From Myxococcota bacterium (lineage in GTDB: Bacteria; Myxococcota_A; Bradymonadia; UBA7976; UBA1532): a DNA stretch of 64,000 bases. How positions within the stretch are numbered: the first letter of the stretch is position 1; each line of letters starts with the position of its first letter. Both the position numbers and the translations under genes were made by a program. The notes under the pieces were generated by a model, which had not been told where the DNA came from, searched no databases, and saw only the letters and a list, made by a program, of their open reading frames with translations. Location: NCBI GenBank assembly GCA_963169045.1, contig CAUJDF010000102.1, forward strand, positions 1-64,000, written 5' to 3'. Below, in pieces: positions 52,101 through 59,125 of this stretch.

Positions 52101-52844
52101 CACGCGGGCGCTCCACTCGAGGCACTCGTCGCCGTCGAAGTTGCCGCAGGTCTCGAACCCGTTGTCGCTGCAGCGCCGGCTGTTGGCCTGGCACTCGTCG
52201 ACGCACTGGCCGCCGCGGCACTTGCCGAGCGAGCACGTCTCGCCGTCGGCGCAGGCGGAGGCGGCGCCCCAGCGCCGGCAGCCGTCGGGCCCGTCCTCGC
52301 AGGCCTGCACGGCGTCGCCGGCGCAGCGCTCCTCGCCGACGCTGCCGCACTCGTTCACGCACTCGCCGGCGGGCCGGCACTGGCCGGCCGAACAGGACTC
52401 GCCCTCGGGGCAGGCCGACTCGACGCCCCACTCGTAGCAGGGGTCGCCGTCACCGGCGGTCACGCACTCCTCGAGGCCGCCGCTCTCGCCGCAGCGGACG
52501 CTGCCGGGCTCGCACTCGTTGGTGCAGTTGGCGCACTGGCCCTCGACGCAGGCGTTCCCCGCGCCGCACGCCTCGACCGGCGACCACGCGAGGCAGCCGT
52601 CGGCGTCGCGGGTGCACGTGCGGAAACCGGGGACCTGGCACTCGGTGCCGCCCTCGATCTCGCACGTGTTCGTACACTCCTGGCCGCCGCCGCCGCCGCC
52701 ACCGCCGGCCCCGCCGCCGCCACTGCCGCCCAGGCCGCCACCGGCCCCGCCACCGCCGCCACCGTCGCTGTCGCCGCCGCCGCTGCACGCAGCGAGTCCG
52801 AGTCCGAGCAGCCACGGCGTGAGCCGCACCCACCGAGAAGCCAT
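49200..52844 (-). CDS. Giant Cys-rich modular lipoprotein
   Basis: The product is 1214 aa. The lipoprotein signal is LTPWLLGLGLAAC followed by a 35-residue Gly/Ser/Asp tract. The first two thirds consist of about 14 modules of 43-45 aa with the core CGNFDGDxCLEW and flanks CSNGQC and DECxxGxxxC. Conserved forms include CGNHDGDACLEW, CGNFDDDECLEW and CGQFDEDLCLEW. The last third has longer Cys-rich units (CDLQTGEGCPMGSQC, CGAGLRCIDDG). Each module has eight cysteines, so the whole would be a long disulphide-braced fibre at the surface. No enzyme motif is present. Confidence 0.85.
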   Translation of the reverse strand: MASRWVRLTPWLLGLGLAACSGGGDSDGGGGGGAGGGLGGSGGGGAGGGGGGGGQECTNTCEIEGGTECQVPGFRTCTRDADGCLAWSPVEACGAGNACVEGQCANCTNECEPGSVRCGESGGLEECVTAGDGDPCYEWGVESACPEGESCSAGQCRPAGECVNECGSVGEERCAGDAVQACEDGPDGCRRWGAASACADGETCSLGKCRGGQCVDECQANSRRCSDNGFETCGNFDGDECLEWSARVPCEGAEVCSNGECAETCSDECGPGGARQCAGNAVQTCGNHDGDACLEWGANQACADDQACSNGQCRAACVNECEQGSRQCSGNGVESCGNFDDDECLEWSVAVPCDDNESCSNGACAVACQNECDVQNARRCGQGGVQTCGNHDADVCLEWSVGQACGGGQVCANGECAARCVDECAPGSAQCAANGVQRCGNFDEDDCLEWSAGTPCAAGEACSNGRCTLGCEDECRLGAERCAPGGQQRCGNTDGDACAEWGAVTPCPQGESCSNGACAAQCVDECSSGARRCTANGVETCGNFDGDACAEWSQSAPCPQGQVCSNGQCAPTCSDECAQGTVQCAGNGFEVCGNFDGDNCLEWSAITACQDGTSCSGGVCSRFCRDECVEDATRCGNGGVETCGNFDNDDCKEWGAGVPCADGQVCANGACAARCADECAADARECDGNGVRSCGNFDADNCREWSQSSPCAAGQVCAMGECRQPAAEGCDADNDCLQGQICNFGRCIAPRACEPVLFPCPGGEECRDGVCRPQAESVVGRACQNDDQCGGQGFACLEPERGGYCVAGCDVDFPCPSGSTCYQFDDGEGGTVNLCLSDCASANDCRDDQACYASGSPLGGACYLAQCEGDADCQTDPVIEARCEAGACVQTNACDLQTGEGCPMGSQCYEQNGVGVCLQLCDAFAANTCGAGKHCIPTGNGAEGNCIPAGAGALDAPCAVQADCGAGLRCIDDGVGNSRCLDICDTQRAGDCAAGNECVATIGDGRAGVCIAPCQSECNANTARCTDRGVESCGQFDEDLCLEWSAAQACQNGQTCNELADACTDACRADADCAHPLVPATCQQGRCVITSQCAPGGGAPMCVAPDQCFAATNDGAKGVCQEPCDLLGPACSQAADHCTLFGAGNFCLPPGNAQAYEPCAFYNDCARGNACLPVSDVEALCFPICDVQNPACAGGSECFDLEVDGRLGACLPPG

Positions 52845-52937
52845 GCTTTCCTCCCCTGGAGAATCGGCACCTCTTACCCCGGAGCAGGCGACTTCGTAAA
52901 GGATTTCGGACGGGTGCATGTGTATTGGACCGCCCGC

Positions 52938-52973
52938 GTGATCACACGTGATCAGACGTGACGATGTGTGATC
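52938..52973. promoter_or_regulatory. Four GTGATC-like half-sites at 10-bp intervals
   Basis: GTGATCACAC, GTGATCAGAC, GTGACGATGT and GTGATCGGCC follow one another exactly 10 bases apart, so each site faces the same side of the helix. They lie between divergent lipoprotein genes (starts 52844 and 53051). This fits cooperative binding of a regulator. Confidence 0.5.
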
Positions 52974-53050
52974 GGCCATTCGACACATGCGTTGAAGATC
53001 CGTGCGCCGACGCGCGTCGGGACCTCCGAGTCGAACCACGGGGGACGAAC

Positions 53051-53659
53051 ATGCGCCTCGCCATCCGCATCGCCGCGCTCGCGCTCGCCGGCCCGCTCGC
53101 CGCCTGCCCGCTCGAGGAACCCTGGCCCGAGGAGACGTCGGCCGTGCTGCACGGGCGCTGGACGGGCGCCCGGGTGCCCGAGCGGCTCGACGTCGTCGTC
53201 GAGGGCGCGGTGCAGGACGCCCGGATCACGCCGGACGGGGAGTTCCGCGTCGAGGGCGTCGCGCCCGGCGACCACGCCGTCTACCTCGTCGCCGGCCAGC
53301 GGCGCGGACGCATCGACCTGCCGGCGCTGAAGCCCGGCGAGCGCGTGCACCTGCGGGTGAGCCCCGACGAGGAGGGCCTCGACGTGGACCTCGACCGGCG
53401 CGTCCACCCCGACGACTTCGCGCCGCTGCGTATCGAGGGCAACGACGTGGACCGCACGCTGCCGGCGGGCGCCTTCGAGTCGGACATCGTCATCGACGGC
53501 AACGACGTGCGCCTGCGCGGGCAGGGCTGCGGGCGCACGGTCTTCTACGGCCGGCTGCTCGTGCGCGGCAACGACGTCACCATCGAGGGCGTCGACGTGC
53601 GCGGGCCGGCGTACCTCCAGGGCAACGACGTGCGGGTCGAGGACACCTGCGCCCCCTGA
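53051..53659 (+). CDS. Lipoprotein with GNDV beta-solenoid repeats
   Basis: The product is 202 aa with signal MRLAIRIAALALAGPLAAC. Residues about 30-110 form a carboxypeptidase-regulatory-like beta-sandwich (PERLDVVVEGAVQDARITPD, GEFRVEGVAPGDHAVYLVAG). Residues about 135-202 have four rungs containing GNDV (EGNDVDRTL, DGNDVRLRG, RGNDVTIEG, QGNDVRVED), spaced 14-18 residues, as in right-handed beta-helices. It is probably exposed at the cell surface. The function is unknown. The next gene starts 16 bases downstream and may be co-transcribed. Confidence 0.72.
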   Translation: MRLAIRIAALALAGPLAACPLEEPWPEETSAVLHGRWTGARVPERLDVVVEGAVQDARITPDGEFRVEGVAPGDHAVYLVAGQRRGRIDLPALKPGERVHLRVSPDEEGLDVDLDRRVHPDDFAPLRIEGNDVDRTLPAGAFESDIVIDGNDVRLRGQGCGRTVFYGRLLVRGNDVTIEGVDVRGPAYLQGNDVRVEDTCAP

Positions 53660-53675
53660 CCGGCATCGGCTGGGT

Positions 53676-54320
53676 ATGCGCATGCCCCGCACCGGCCTGC
53701 TCGCTGCCCTGCTCCTCCTCGCCCCCGTCGCCGACGCCCAGTCGCCGCCCTTCGACCTCTCGTCGCTCGCCACCGGCCCGTTCTCCGGCGCGCGGATGCG
53801 CCTCGAGAAGACGTTCCTCGACGTGGACGTGGCCACGCTCGAGGTGCGGTTCGGCGAAGGCACGCAGGCGCGCCTGCGGTCGCTGGCCGCGGGGCGCGGC
53901 ACCACGAAGGCCGTGCGCGACGCCGTCGCCCGTGCGGCCACGGACAGCGACGACGCCTACGTCCGCCTGCGCTTCCTGCGCGGCTTCGACTTCGACCGCA
54001 TGAAGGCGGAGACGCGCAAGACGGTGCGCTGCGCCTGGAAGGCCGGCTACATCGAACGCGACGACTTCGAGCTCGTCGTGGCGAACTTCCCGACGTTGTT
54101 CGCCTTTCTCGCGAGGCGCGGCGTGCGGGCAGGCGACGCGCTGCTGTACCGCATCGAAGGCGAGCGGCTGCGCACCGTCTACCGCACCGCGAAGGGCCAG
54201 GTGCTGCTGGACGTGGCCGCCGAAGGCGCGGGCCCGCGACGCACGATGCTCGCGAGCTACTTCGCGCCCTGCTCCGATTTCCACCGGCCGCTGCTGGACG
54301 CCCTCCTCAGTCGGCCCTGA
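53676..54320 (+). CDS. Secreted protein, possibly chalcone-isomerase-like fold
   Basis: The product is 214 aa with signal peptide TGLLAALLLLAPVADA. The mature part (RLEKTFLDVDVATLEVRFGE, RFLRGFDFDRMKAETRKTVR, YRIEGERLRTVYRTAKGQVL, LASYFAPCSDFHRPLLDALL) has the strand-helix order of bacterial chalcone-isomerase-like proteins: a beta-sheet, a helical wall and a late loop with small residues. That assignment is tentative. Two close ATGs (53676 and 53682) are possible starts. The final 14 bases overlap htpG. Confidence 0.6.
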   Translation: MRMPRTGLLAALLLLAPVADAQSPPFDLSSLATGPFSGARMRLEKTFLDVDVATLEVRFGEGTQARLRSLAAGRGTTKAVRDAVARAATDSDDAYVRLRFLRGFDFDRMKAETRKTVRCAWKAGYIERDDFELVVANFPTLFAFLARRGVRAGDALLYRIEGERLRTVYRTAKGQVLLDVAAEGAGPRRTMLASYFAPCSDFHRPLLDALLSRP

Positions 54321-56193
54321 CCATCAGATCGGCGACGAGCCGGGCGAAGTCGACGGGATCGGGCAGCGCCGTGCCCTCGGCCAGCAGCGCCTGACCGTGC
54401 AGCAGGCGGGCGTAGTCGGCGAGGCGCGGATCGTCGGCGCTGGAGTCGTGGAGGGCCTGCATCTTCGCCAGCACCGGGTGCTCGGGGTTGAGCTCGAGGA
54501 TGCGCTTCGCCTTCGGCGCCGCGTGGTTCGCCTCGCGCAGCATGCGCTCGAGCCGCGGGCTCAGGTCCGACTCCTCGCCCACCAGACACACCGCCGACGT
54601 CTTGAGGCGCGTCGAGAGCCGCACCTCCTTGACCCACTCGTCGAGAGGCTTCTGCAGCGTCTCGAGCAGGGAGGCGTGCGCCCTCTGCTTCTCGGTGCGC
54701 GCCTCTTCGGCCTGCTTCTTCTCTTCTTCGGTGCCGAGCTCGACCGTCCCCTTCCCGACCGACTGCAGCTTCTTGCCGTCGTAGTCCGTCAGGTGCCCGA
54801 CGACGATCTCGTCCACGGGGTCGGTCATGTAGAGCACCTCGTAGCCCTTCGCGAAGAAGGCCTCGAGGTGCGGCGACTTCTCGAGCGCCGCCCGGTCCTC
54901 GCCGGTGATGTAGTAGATGGCCTCCTGGCCGTCCTTCATGCGGCCGACGTAGTCCTTGAGGGACGTCGGCTGGGCCGAATCGTTCGAGGACGCGAACCAC
55001 AGCAGATCCCGCAGCTTGTCGCTGCCGTCCGGATCGCCGGCGACGCCCTCCTTGAGGACCTTGCCGAAGCTCTCCCACAGCGTGGCGTAGCGCGCCGGCT
55101 CGTCCTTCTGGATCTTCTCGAACGTCTCGAGGACCTTCTTGACGATGCGCTTGCGGATCTGACGGACACGCGCGTCCTGCTGCAGGATCTCGCGGGACAC
55201 GTTGAGCGACAGGTCCGGCGACTCGACGACGCCGCGCACGAAGCGCAGGAACGACGGCAGGAGCTCGTCGCACTGGTCCATGATGCGGACCTTGTTGACG
55301 TACAGCTGCAGGCCCCACTTCAGGTCGCGCCAGTACAGATCGAAGGGCGGCTTCGACGGCACGAACAGCAGCGCGCGGTACTCGAACGGGCTCTCGGCGC
55401 GGATGGTGATCGTCTCGAAGGGCGCGTCCCAGTCGTGGGTGATGTGTTTGTAGAACTCGGCGTACTCCTCGGGCTTTACCTCGGACTGCGGGCGCATCCA
55501 GATGGCCTTCATGGAGTTCAGCTGGCGCCATCCGCCGTCCTTCTCCTTCAGGCGCACCGGGTAGGTCACGAAGTCGGAGTACTTTTTGACGACGCGCTCG
55601 ATCGTCCAGGCGTCGGTGAAGTCGCCGAGCTCGTTGTCGGGGTCGGCGGGGCGCAGCTTCAGCTCGATGGTGGTGCCGGGGGCGTCGCGGTCGGCGGGCT
55701 CGATGCTGAACTGGCCGTCGCCGGCGGAGATCCAGCGCCAGGCCTCGTCGTGGCCGGCGCGGCGCGAGACCACCGTGATCTCCGAGGCGGCCATGAAGGC
55801 CGAGTAGAAGCCGACGCCGAACTGGCCGATGAGCTCGGCGACGCGGTCCTCGGACGACGCCTCGCGGGCCTGCTTCACCTTGGCGGCGAACTCCTTCGTG
55901 CCGGAGTGCGCGATCGTCCCGAGGTTCTTGATCAGCTCCTCGCGGTCCATGCCGATGCCGTTGTCGGACACGGTCAGCGTGCGACGGCCCTCGTCGGCGG
56001 CGAGGAGGATCTCGGGGTCGAAGCCGGCGGGCGCGAGGTTCTTGTCGGTGAGCGCCTCGAACCGCAGCTTGTCGAGGGCGTCCGAGGCGTTGGAGATGAG
56101 CTCCCGCAGGAAGATCTCCTTGTGGGAGTAGAGCGAGTGGATCATCAGATCGAGGAGCTGGCGGGCCTCGGACTTGAACTCGAACGTCTCCAT
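54307..56193 (-). CDS. htpG: Heat-shock protein 90 family chaperone HtpG
   Basis: The product is 628 aa, normal for HtpG. The ATPase domain has ELISNASDALDKLRFEALTD, DNGIGMDREELIKNLGTIAH and FGVGFYSAFM, the Bergerat-fold motifs. The middle domain includes NVSREILQQD with the conserved Arg that contacts ATP gamma-phosphate. The C-terminal dimerisation region follows (ERMLREANHAAPKAKRILEL). It folds client proteins under stress in the cytosol. A possible heat-shock promoter lies 30-60 bases upstream of its start. Its last 14 bases overlap the convergent gene. Confidence 0.96.
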   Translation of the reverse strand: METFEFKSEARQLLDLMIHSLYSHKEIFLRELISNASDALDKLRFEALTDKNLAPAGFDPEILLAADEGRRTLTVSDNGIGMDREELIKNLGTIAHSGTKEFAAKVKQAREASSEDRVAELIGQFGVGFYSAFMAASEITVVSRRAGHDEAWRWISAGDGQFSIEPADRDAPGTTIELKLRPADPDNELGDFTDAWTIERVVKKYSDFVTYPVRLKEKDGGWRQLNSMKAIWMRPQSEVKPEEYAEFYKHITHDWDAPFETITIRAESPFEYRALLFVPSKPPFDLYWRDLKWGLQLYVNKVRIMDQCDELLPSFLRFVRGVVESPDLSLNVSREILQQDARVRQIRKRIVKKVLETFEKIQKDEPARYATLWESFGKVLKEGVAGDPDGSDKLRDLLWFASSNDSAQPTSLKDYVGRMKDGQEAIYYITGEDRAALEKSPHLEAFFAKGYEVLYMTDPVDEIVVGHLTDYDGKKLQSVGKGTVELGTEEEKKQAEEARTEKQRAHASLLETLQKPLDEWVKEVRLSTRLKTSAVCLVGEESDLSPRLERMLREANHAAPKAKRILELNPEHPVLAKMQALHDSSADDPRLADYARLLHGQALLAEGTALPDPVDFARLVADLMVRAD

Positions 56194-56222
56194 TTCCTTC
56201 TCCGGCGCTGTAGGCTCCCCAC

Positions 56223-56250
56223 GAATAAGGCCCGAATCCCCGATTGCAAG
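56223..56250 (-). promoter_or_regulatory. Possible sigma-32-like promoter of htpG
   Basis: On the minus strand CTTGCAA (56250-56244) and CCTTATTC (56230-56223) are 13 bases apart, close to the CTTGAAA/CCCCATnT heat-shock pattern. The start codon is at 56193. Confidence 0.35.
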
Positions 56251-56260
56251 AGGTGCCCCC

Positions 56261-56788
56261 GTGCAGGAACGCCACCCCTCCCTCGAGCCCTACGACGGCG
56301 AGTGGCCGACGGTCGCGCCGTCCGCCTGGATGCACCGCTCGGCCGTCGTCATCGGCCGGGTGACGCTCGGTGAGCGCGTCAGCATCTGGCCGCACGTCAC
56401 GCTGCGCGGCGACGAGAACCGCATCGCCATCGGCGACGACAGCAACATCCAGGACGGCACGCAGGTGCACACCACGGGCGGCGTGTCCGAGACCGTCGTC
56501 GGCCGCCGGGTGACCGTCGGCCATGCCTGCATCCTGCACGGCTGCCGCATCGAGGACTTCGTGCTGGTCGGGATGGGCGCGACGATCCTCGACAACGCGG
56601 TGATCGGCGAGGGGAGCTACATCGGCGCGGGCACGTTGGTGGCGCCGGGCAAGGTCATCCCGCCGGGGTCATTCGCCTACGGCAACCCGGTGCGGATCAT
56701 CCGCCCGGTCGGCGAGCGAGAGCGCGGGTGGATCGACCACGGCTGGCGGCACTATGTGGAGCAGGCCGCGAAGTACGCCCGGCGCTGA
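56261..56788 (+). CDS. Gamma-class carbonic anhydrase family protein
   Basis: The product is 175 aa from GTG 56261 with AGAGG eight bases before it. The left-handed beta-helix hexapeptides are clear (AVVIGRVTLGERVSIWPHVT, ENRIAIGDDSNIQDGTQVH). The zinc-ligand histidines are H70 (TQVHTT), H88 and H93 (VGHACILHGC), as in gamma carbonic anhydrases such as YrdA/CaiE relatives. LVGMGATILDNAVIGEGSYI completes the helix, and a C-terminal helix (HYVEQAAKYARR) packs against it. It is probably a cytosolic trimer with carbonic anhydrase-like or unknown activity. Confidence 0.9.
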   Translation: MQERHPSLEPYDGEWPTVAPSAWMHRSAVVIGRVTLGERVSIWPHVTLRGDENRIAIGDDSNIQDGTQVHTTGGVSETVVGRRVTVGHACILHGCRIEDFVLVGMGATILDNAVIGEGSYIGAGTLVAPGKVIPPGSFAYGNPVRIIRPVGERERGWIDHGWRHYVEQAAKYARR

Positions 56789-56791
56789 CGC

Positions 56792-56849
56792 CCCATCGCC
56801 GAACACCGCGCGCGCAGGCCGCACTTGCTTTCGCCCATCGCCGAACACC
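56792..56849. repeat. Two-unit repeat with 42-bp period (array D)
   Basis: CCCATCGCCGAACACC occurs at 56792-56807 and again at 56834-56849, 42 bases apart, in the 70-base gap between two converging genes. The spacing equals that of the longer arrays in this window although the sequence differs. Confidence 0.55.
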
Positions 56850-56858
56850 CGTGGCCGT

Positions 56859-59003
56859 TCAGGGGCAGCGCAGGTGCCCGCGGCGGAAGCGCAGGCCACC
56901 TTCGACCCAGGTGGCGTAGGCGCCTTCGTCGAGCGGGAGCAGGCCGAGGCCGTAGCGTTCGCCGTGCCCGTCGAGGACGATGCGCGGCGGCAGGCGCTGC
57001 ACGCCGTCCGGGCCGACGCTCAGGCGCTGGAAGCTCACCTCCACTTCGCCGTTCTCGTCGCGGGCGGTCCACAGCAGGCCCGGGTGGCCGTCGATGACGG
57101 CGACCTGCGGGCCGAACGCCTCGTTGTCGCCGGTGCCGATCGTCAGCGGCGTGCCGACGGGCGCCCCTTGCGCGTCGAGGCGCCGCACCCGCACGCGCCC
57201 GGCCAGCTCCTCCTCGAGCTCGTAGGCCACGAGGAAACCCTCGCCTTCGGCGGTCATCGTCAGGCTGGGCAGCTCGGCGTAGTCCTGCTCGAGGTAGCGG
57301 ACCTCGCCGCGCCGGGCGAGCTCGCGGGTGAACCGCGCGAAGGCCGGGCGGTAGGTGAAGCCGCGCCCGGCGTCCATCCAGGCGAGCGCGAAGCCGTCGG
57401 CCCCGGGGACGAGCGCCGGCGCGCCGTTGATGTCCGGGTTGCCGATGAGCAACGTCGGGCCTGCGAGCACCGTGCCGTCCGGCGCGAACCGCAGGCCCTG
57501 GATGACATTGCCCGGCAACAGCTGCGTGTAGGCGAGCACGAAGGCCTCGCCGTCCCAGGCCAGCGCCAGCGCCCTCGCGCCGCCGAGCTCAGCCTCGGCG
57601 AGCACCAGCCGCACCGACTCGCCGCCGACGCCCGCGGCGCTGAACGGCCGGTAGTAGAGCGAATGGTTGCGCTCCTGGTCGGCCCAGACGACGCCGAACC
57701 CCTCGCCGTTCCACTCCACCTCGGAGACGCGGGCCTGCCGTCCGACGACCGGCGCCGGCTCGACCAGGGCGTGACCGTCGAGGTCGTAGATCCCGAACAG
57801 CACGTTGTCGGCGCCGTCGATGCCGCCGTCGTAGAAGGACAGGCCGACCCGATCGCCGGCGAACGCGAGGTCGGGGAAGCCGCTGCGGGCTGGGCCGAGC
57901 GCGCGCTCGGGCGTCGCGATCGGAAGGCCCTCGGCGCAGGCGTCGACGACGCGCAGGCCGAAGGCCGCGCCGCGGCGTGCCGTGAGGTCGACGACGGCGG
58001 TGGCGCGTTCGCCCTGCGCGAAGTGCCGCAGGAGCGTCGCCGGCGTGTCGCGGCGTCCGGTCGCGCAGGCGAGCTCGCTCTCGGCGTCGAGGCAGGCCGA
58101 GCGCAAGTACAAAGAAGCGTCGGCGGCGGTGCCCGCGGCGGAGAGCTGGTACCAGGAGTCCGCCGGCGCGTTGAACGTGAACGCCTGCTCGGGGCCGTCG
58201 CCGCCGCACGTGCCCCGATCGAACGCGCCCTCGTGGGCCGGCGCGCGGCTCTCGCCGAGCGGCGCCGCGACGGCACGGTCGCACACCGCGTCGACGCACT
58301 CGCCGCTGGCGCGCACGCGGCCGTCGACGCAGATCGTGGCCTCGGTGGCGCCGGCGCGCGCGCCGCACGCGCGTTCGCCCTGCGCGCCGTCGCGGCACTC
58401 GTCGGGGTCGGCGCAGTCCGCTTCGCGCCACGCGCCCTCGACGCAGTTGGCGCGCCGCGCCCCGCGGCCGTTGAGGCCGCAGTCGCGCTCTTCCGCGGTG
58501 CCGTCGAGGCACACGTCCGGGTCGTCGCAGGCGGCGGGCTCGCCGAAGGCGCCGCCCTCGCAGACGGCGACGCCGGTGCCGCGGCCATTGAGGCCGCACG
58601 GGCGCACGGCCTCGTCGCCGTCGACGCACCCGCCCGGCTCGATGCAGGGGCCGTCGGGCACCCAGTCGCCGTCCACGCAGCGCCAGGCTTGCGTGCCGTC
58701 GTCGCCGCAGCCCGGATCCGGCTCGGGCGCCGCGCAGCCGCCGGCGTCGGGCGCCGCGCCGTCGGGCGCCGCGCCGTCGGGCACCGCGCCGTCGGGCACC
58801 GCGCCGTCGGGCACCGCGCCGTCGGGCACCGCGCCGTCGCCGCCGGGCGCCGCATCGGGCAGCCGCACGCAGACGCCCTCCTGGCAGACTGAGGACGCCG
58901 GGCAGTCGCTCAGCTCGTCGCAGTCGCGCGCCTCGTTCGGCGCCTCGCACGCCGCGAGCGTCCACGCGACCGCCGCGGCGATTCCGTAACGAAACCGTGC
59001 CAT
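56859..59003 (-). CDS. Cys-rich lipoprotein with beta-propeller-like C-terminal half
   Basis: The product is 714 aa with lipobox LAAC in AVAWTLAAC and a strong GGAGG site before ATG 59003. A short Cys motif (CDELSDCPASSVCQEGVCV) is followed by a GAVPDGAVPDG spacer made of 15-bp repeats. Residues about 85-230 have Cys units such as CGLNGRGTGVAVCEGGAFG and CGLNGRGARRANCVEGAWR, a form known from secreted myxobacterial proteins. Residues about 235-340 look like a pre-peptidase beta-sandwich (FTFNAPADSWYQLSAAGTAAD). The remaining 370 residues have repeated four-strand blades (VEWNGEGFGVVWADQERNHS, LAWDGEAFVLAYTQLL). Function unknown; likely surface-exposed. Confidence 0.82.
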   Translation of the reverse strand: MARFRYGIAAAVAWTLAACEAPNEARDCDELSDCPASSVCQEGVCVRLPDAAPGGDGAVPDGAVPDGAVPDGAVPDGAAPDGAAPDAGGCAAPEPDPGCGDDGTQAWRCVDGDWVPDGPCIEPGGCVDGDEAVRPCGLNGRGTGVAVCEGGAFGEPAACDDPDVCLDGTAEERDCGLNGRGARRANCVEGAWREADCADPDECRDGAQGERACGARAGATEATICVDGRVRASGECVDAVCDRAVAAPLGESRAPAHEGAFDRGTCGGDGPEQAFTFNAPADSWYQLSAAGTAADASLYLRSACLDAESELACATGRRDTPATLLRHFAQGERATAVVDLTARRGAAFGLRVVDACAEGLPIATPERALGPARSGFPDLAFAGDRVGLSFYDGGIDGADNVLFGIYDLDGHALVEPAPVVGRQARVSEVEWNGEGFGVVWADQERNHSLYYRPFSAAGVGGESVRLVLAEAELGGARALALAWDGEAFVLAYTQLLPGNVIQGLRFAPDGTVLAGPTLLIGNPDINGAPALVPGADGFALAWMDAGRGFTYRPAFARFTRELARRGEVRYLEQDYAELPSLTMTAEGEGFLVAYELEEELAGRVRVRRLDAQGAPVGTPLTIGTGDNEAFGPQVAVIDGHPGLLWTARDENGEVEVSFQRLSVGPDGVQRLPPRIVLDGHGERYGLGLLPLDEGAYATWVEGGLRFRRGHLRCP
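58745..58839. repeat. 15-bp minisatellite encoding PDGAV units
   Basis: Six to seven copies of the unit GCGCCGTCGGGCACC (or GCGCC at the end) run head to tail in the lipoprotein spacer. Copies towards the start codon of the gene (higher coordinates) read ACC and the others GCC, so two array halves can be distinguished. Confidence 0.8.
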
Positions 59004-59125
59004 TCCGCTCCTCCCGATCGGCGCGGAGTATGACACGGAGCGCCCCGCCGAGGCATTCGGGACGCGCCCGCTTGCCCCGTCCGCGGTCCGAGAGGTGAAA
59101 TGGCGCGTCTCGGGTGGCGCGCACC

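Noticed and set aside
56261..56788. Acetyltransferase
   Set aside because: The three zinc-ligand histidines and length fit gamma carbonic anhydrases better than hexapeptide acetyltransferases.
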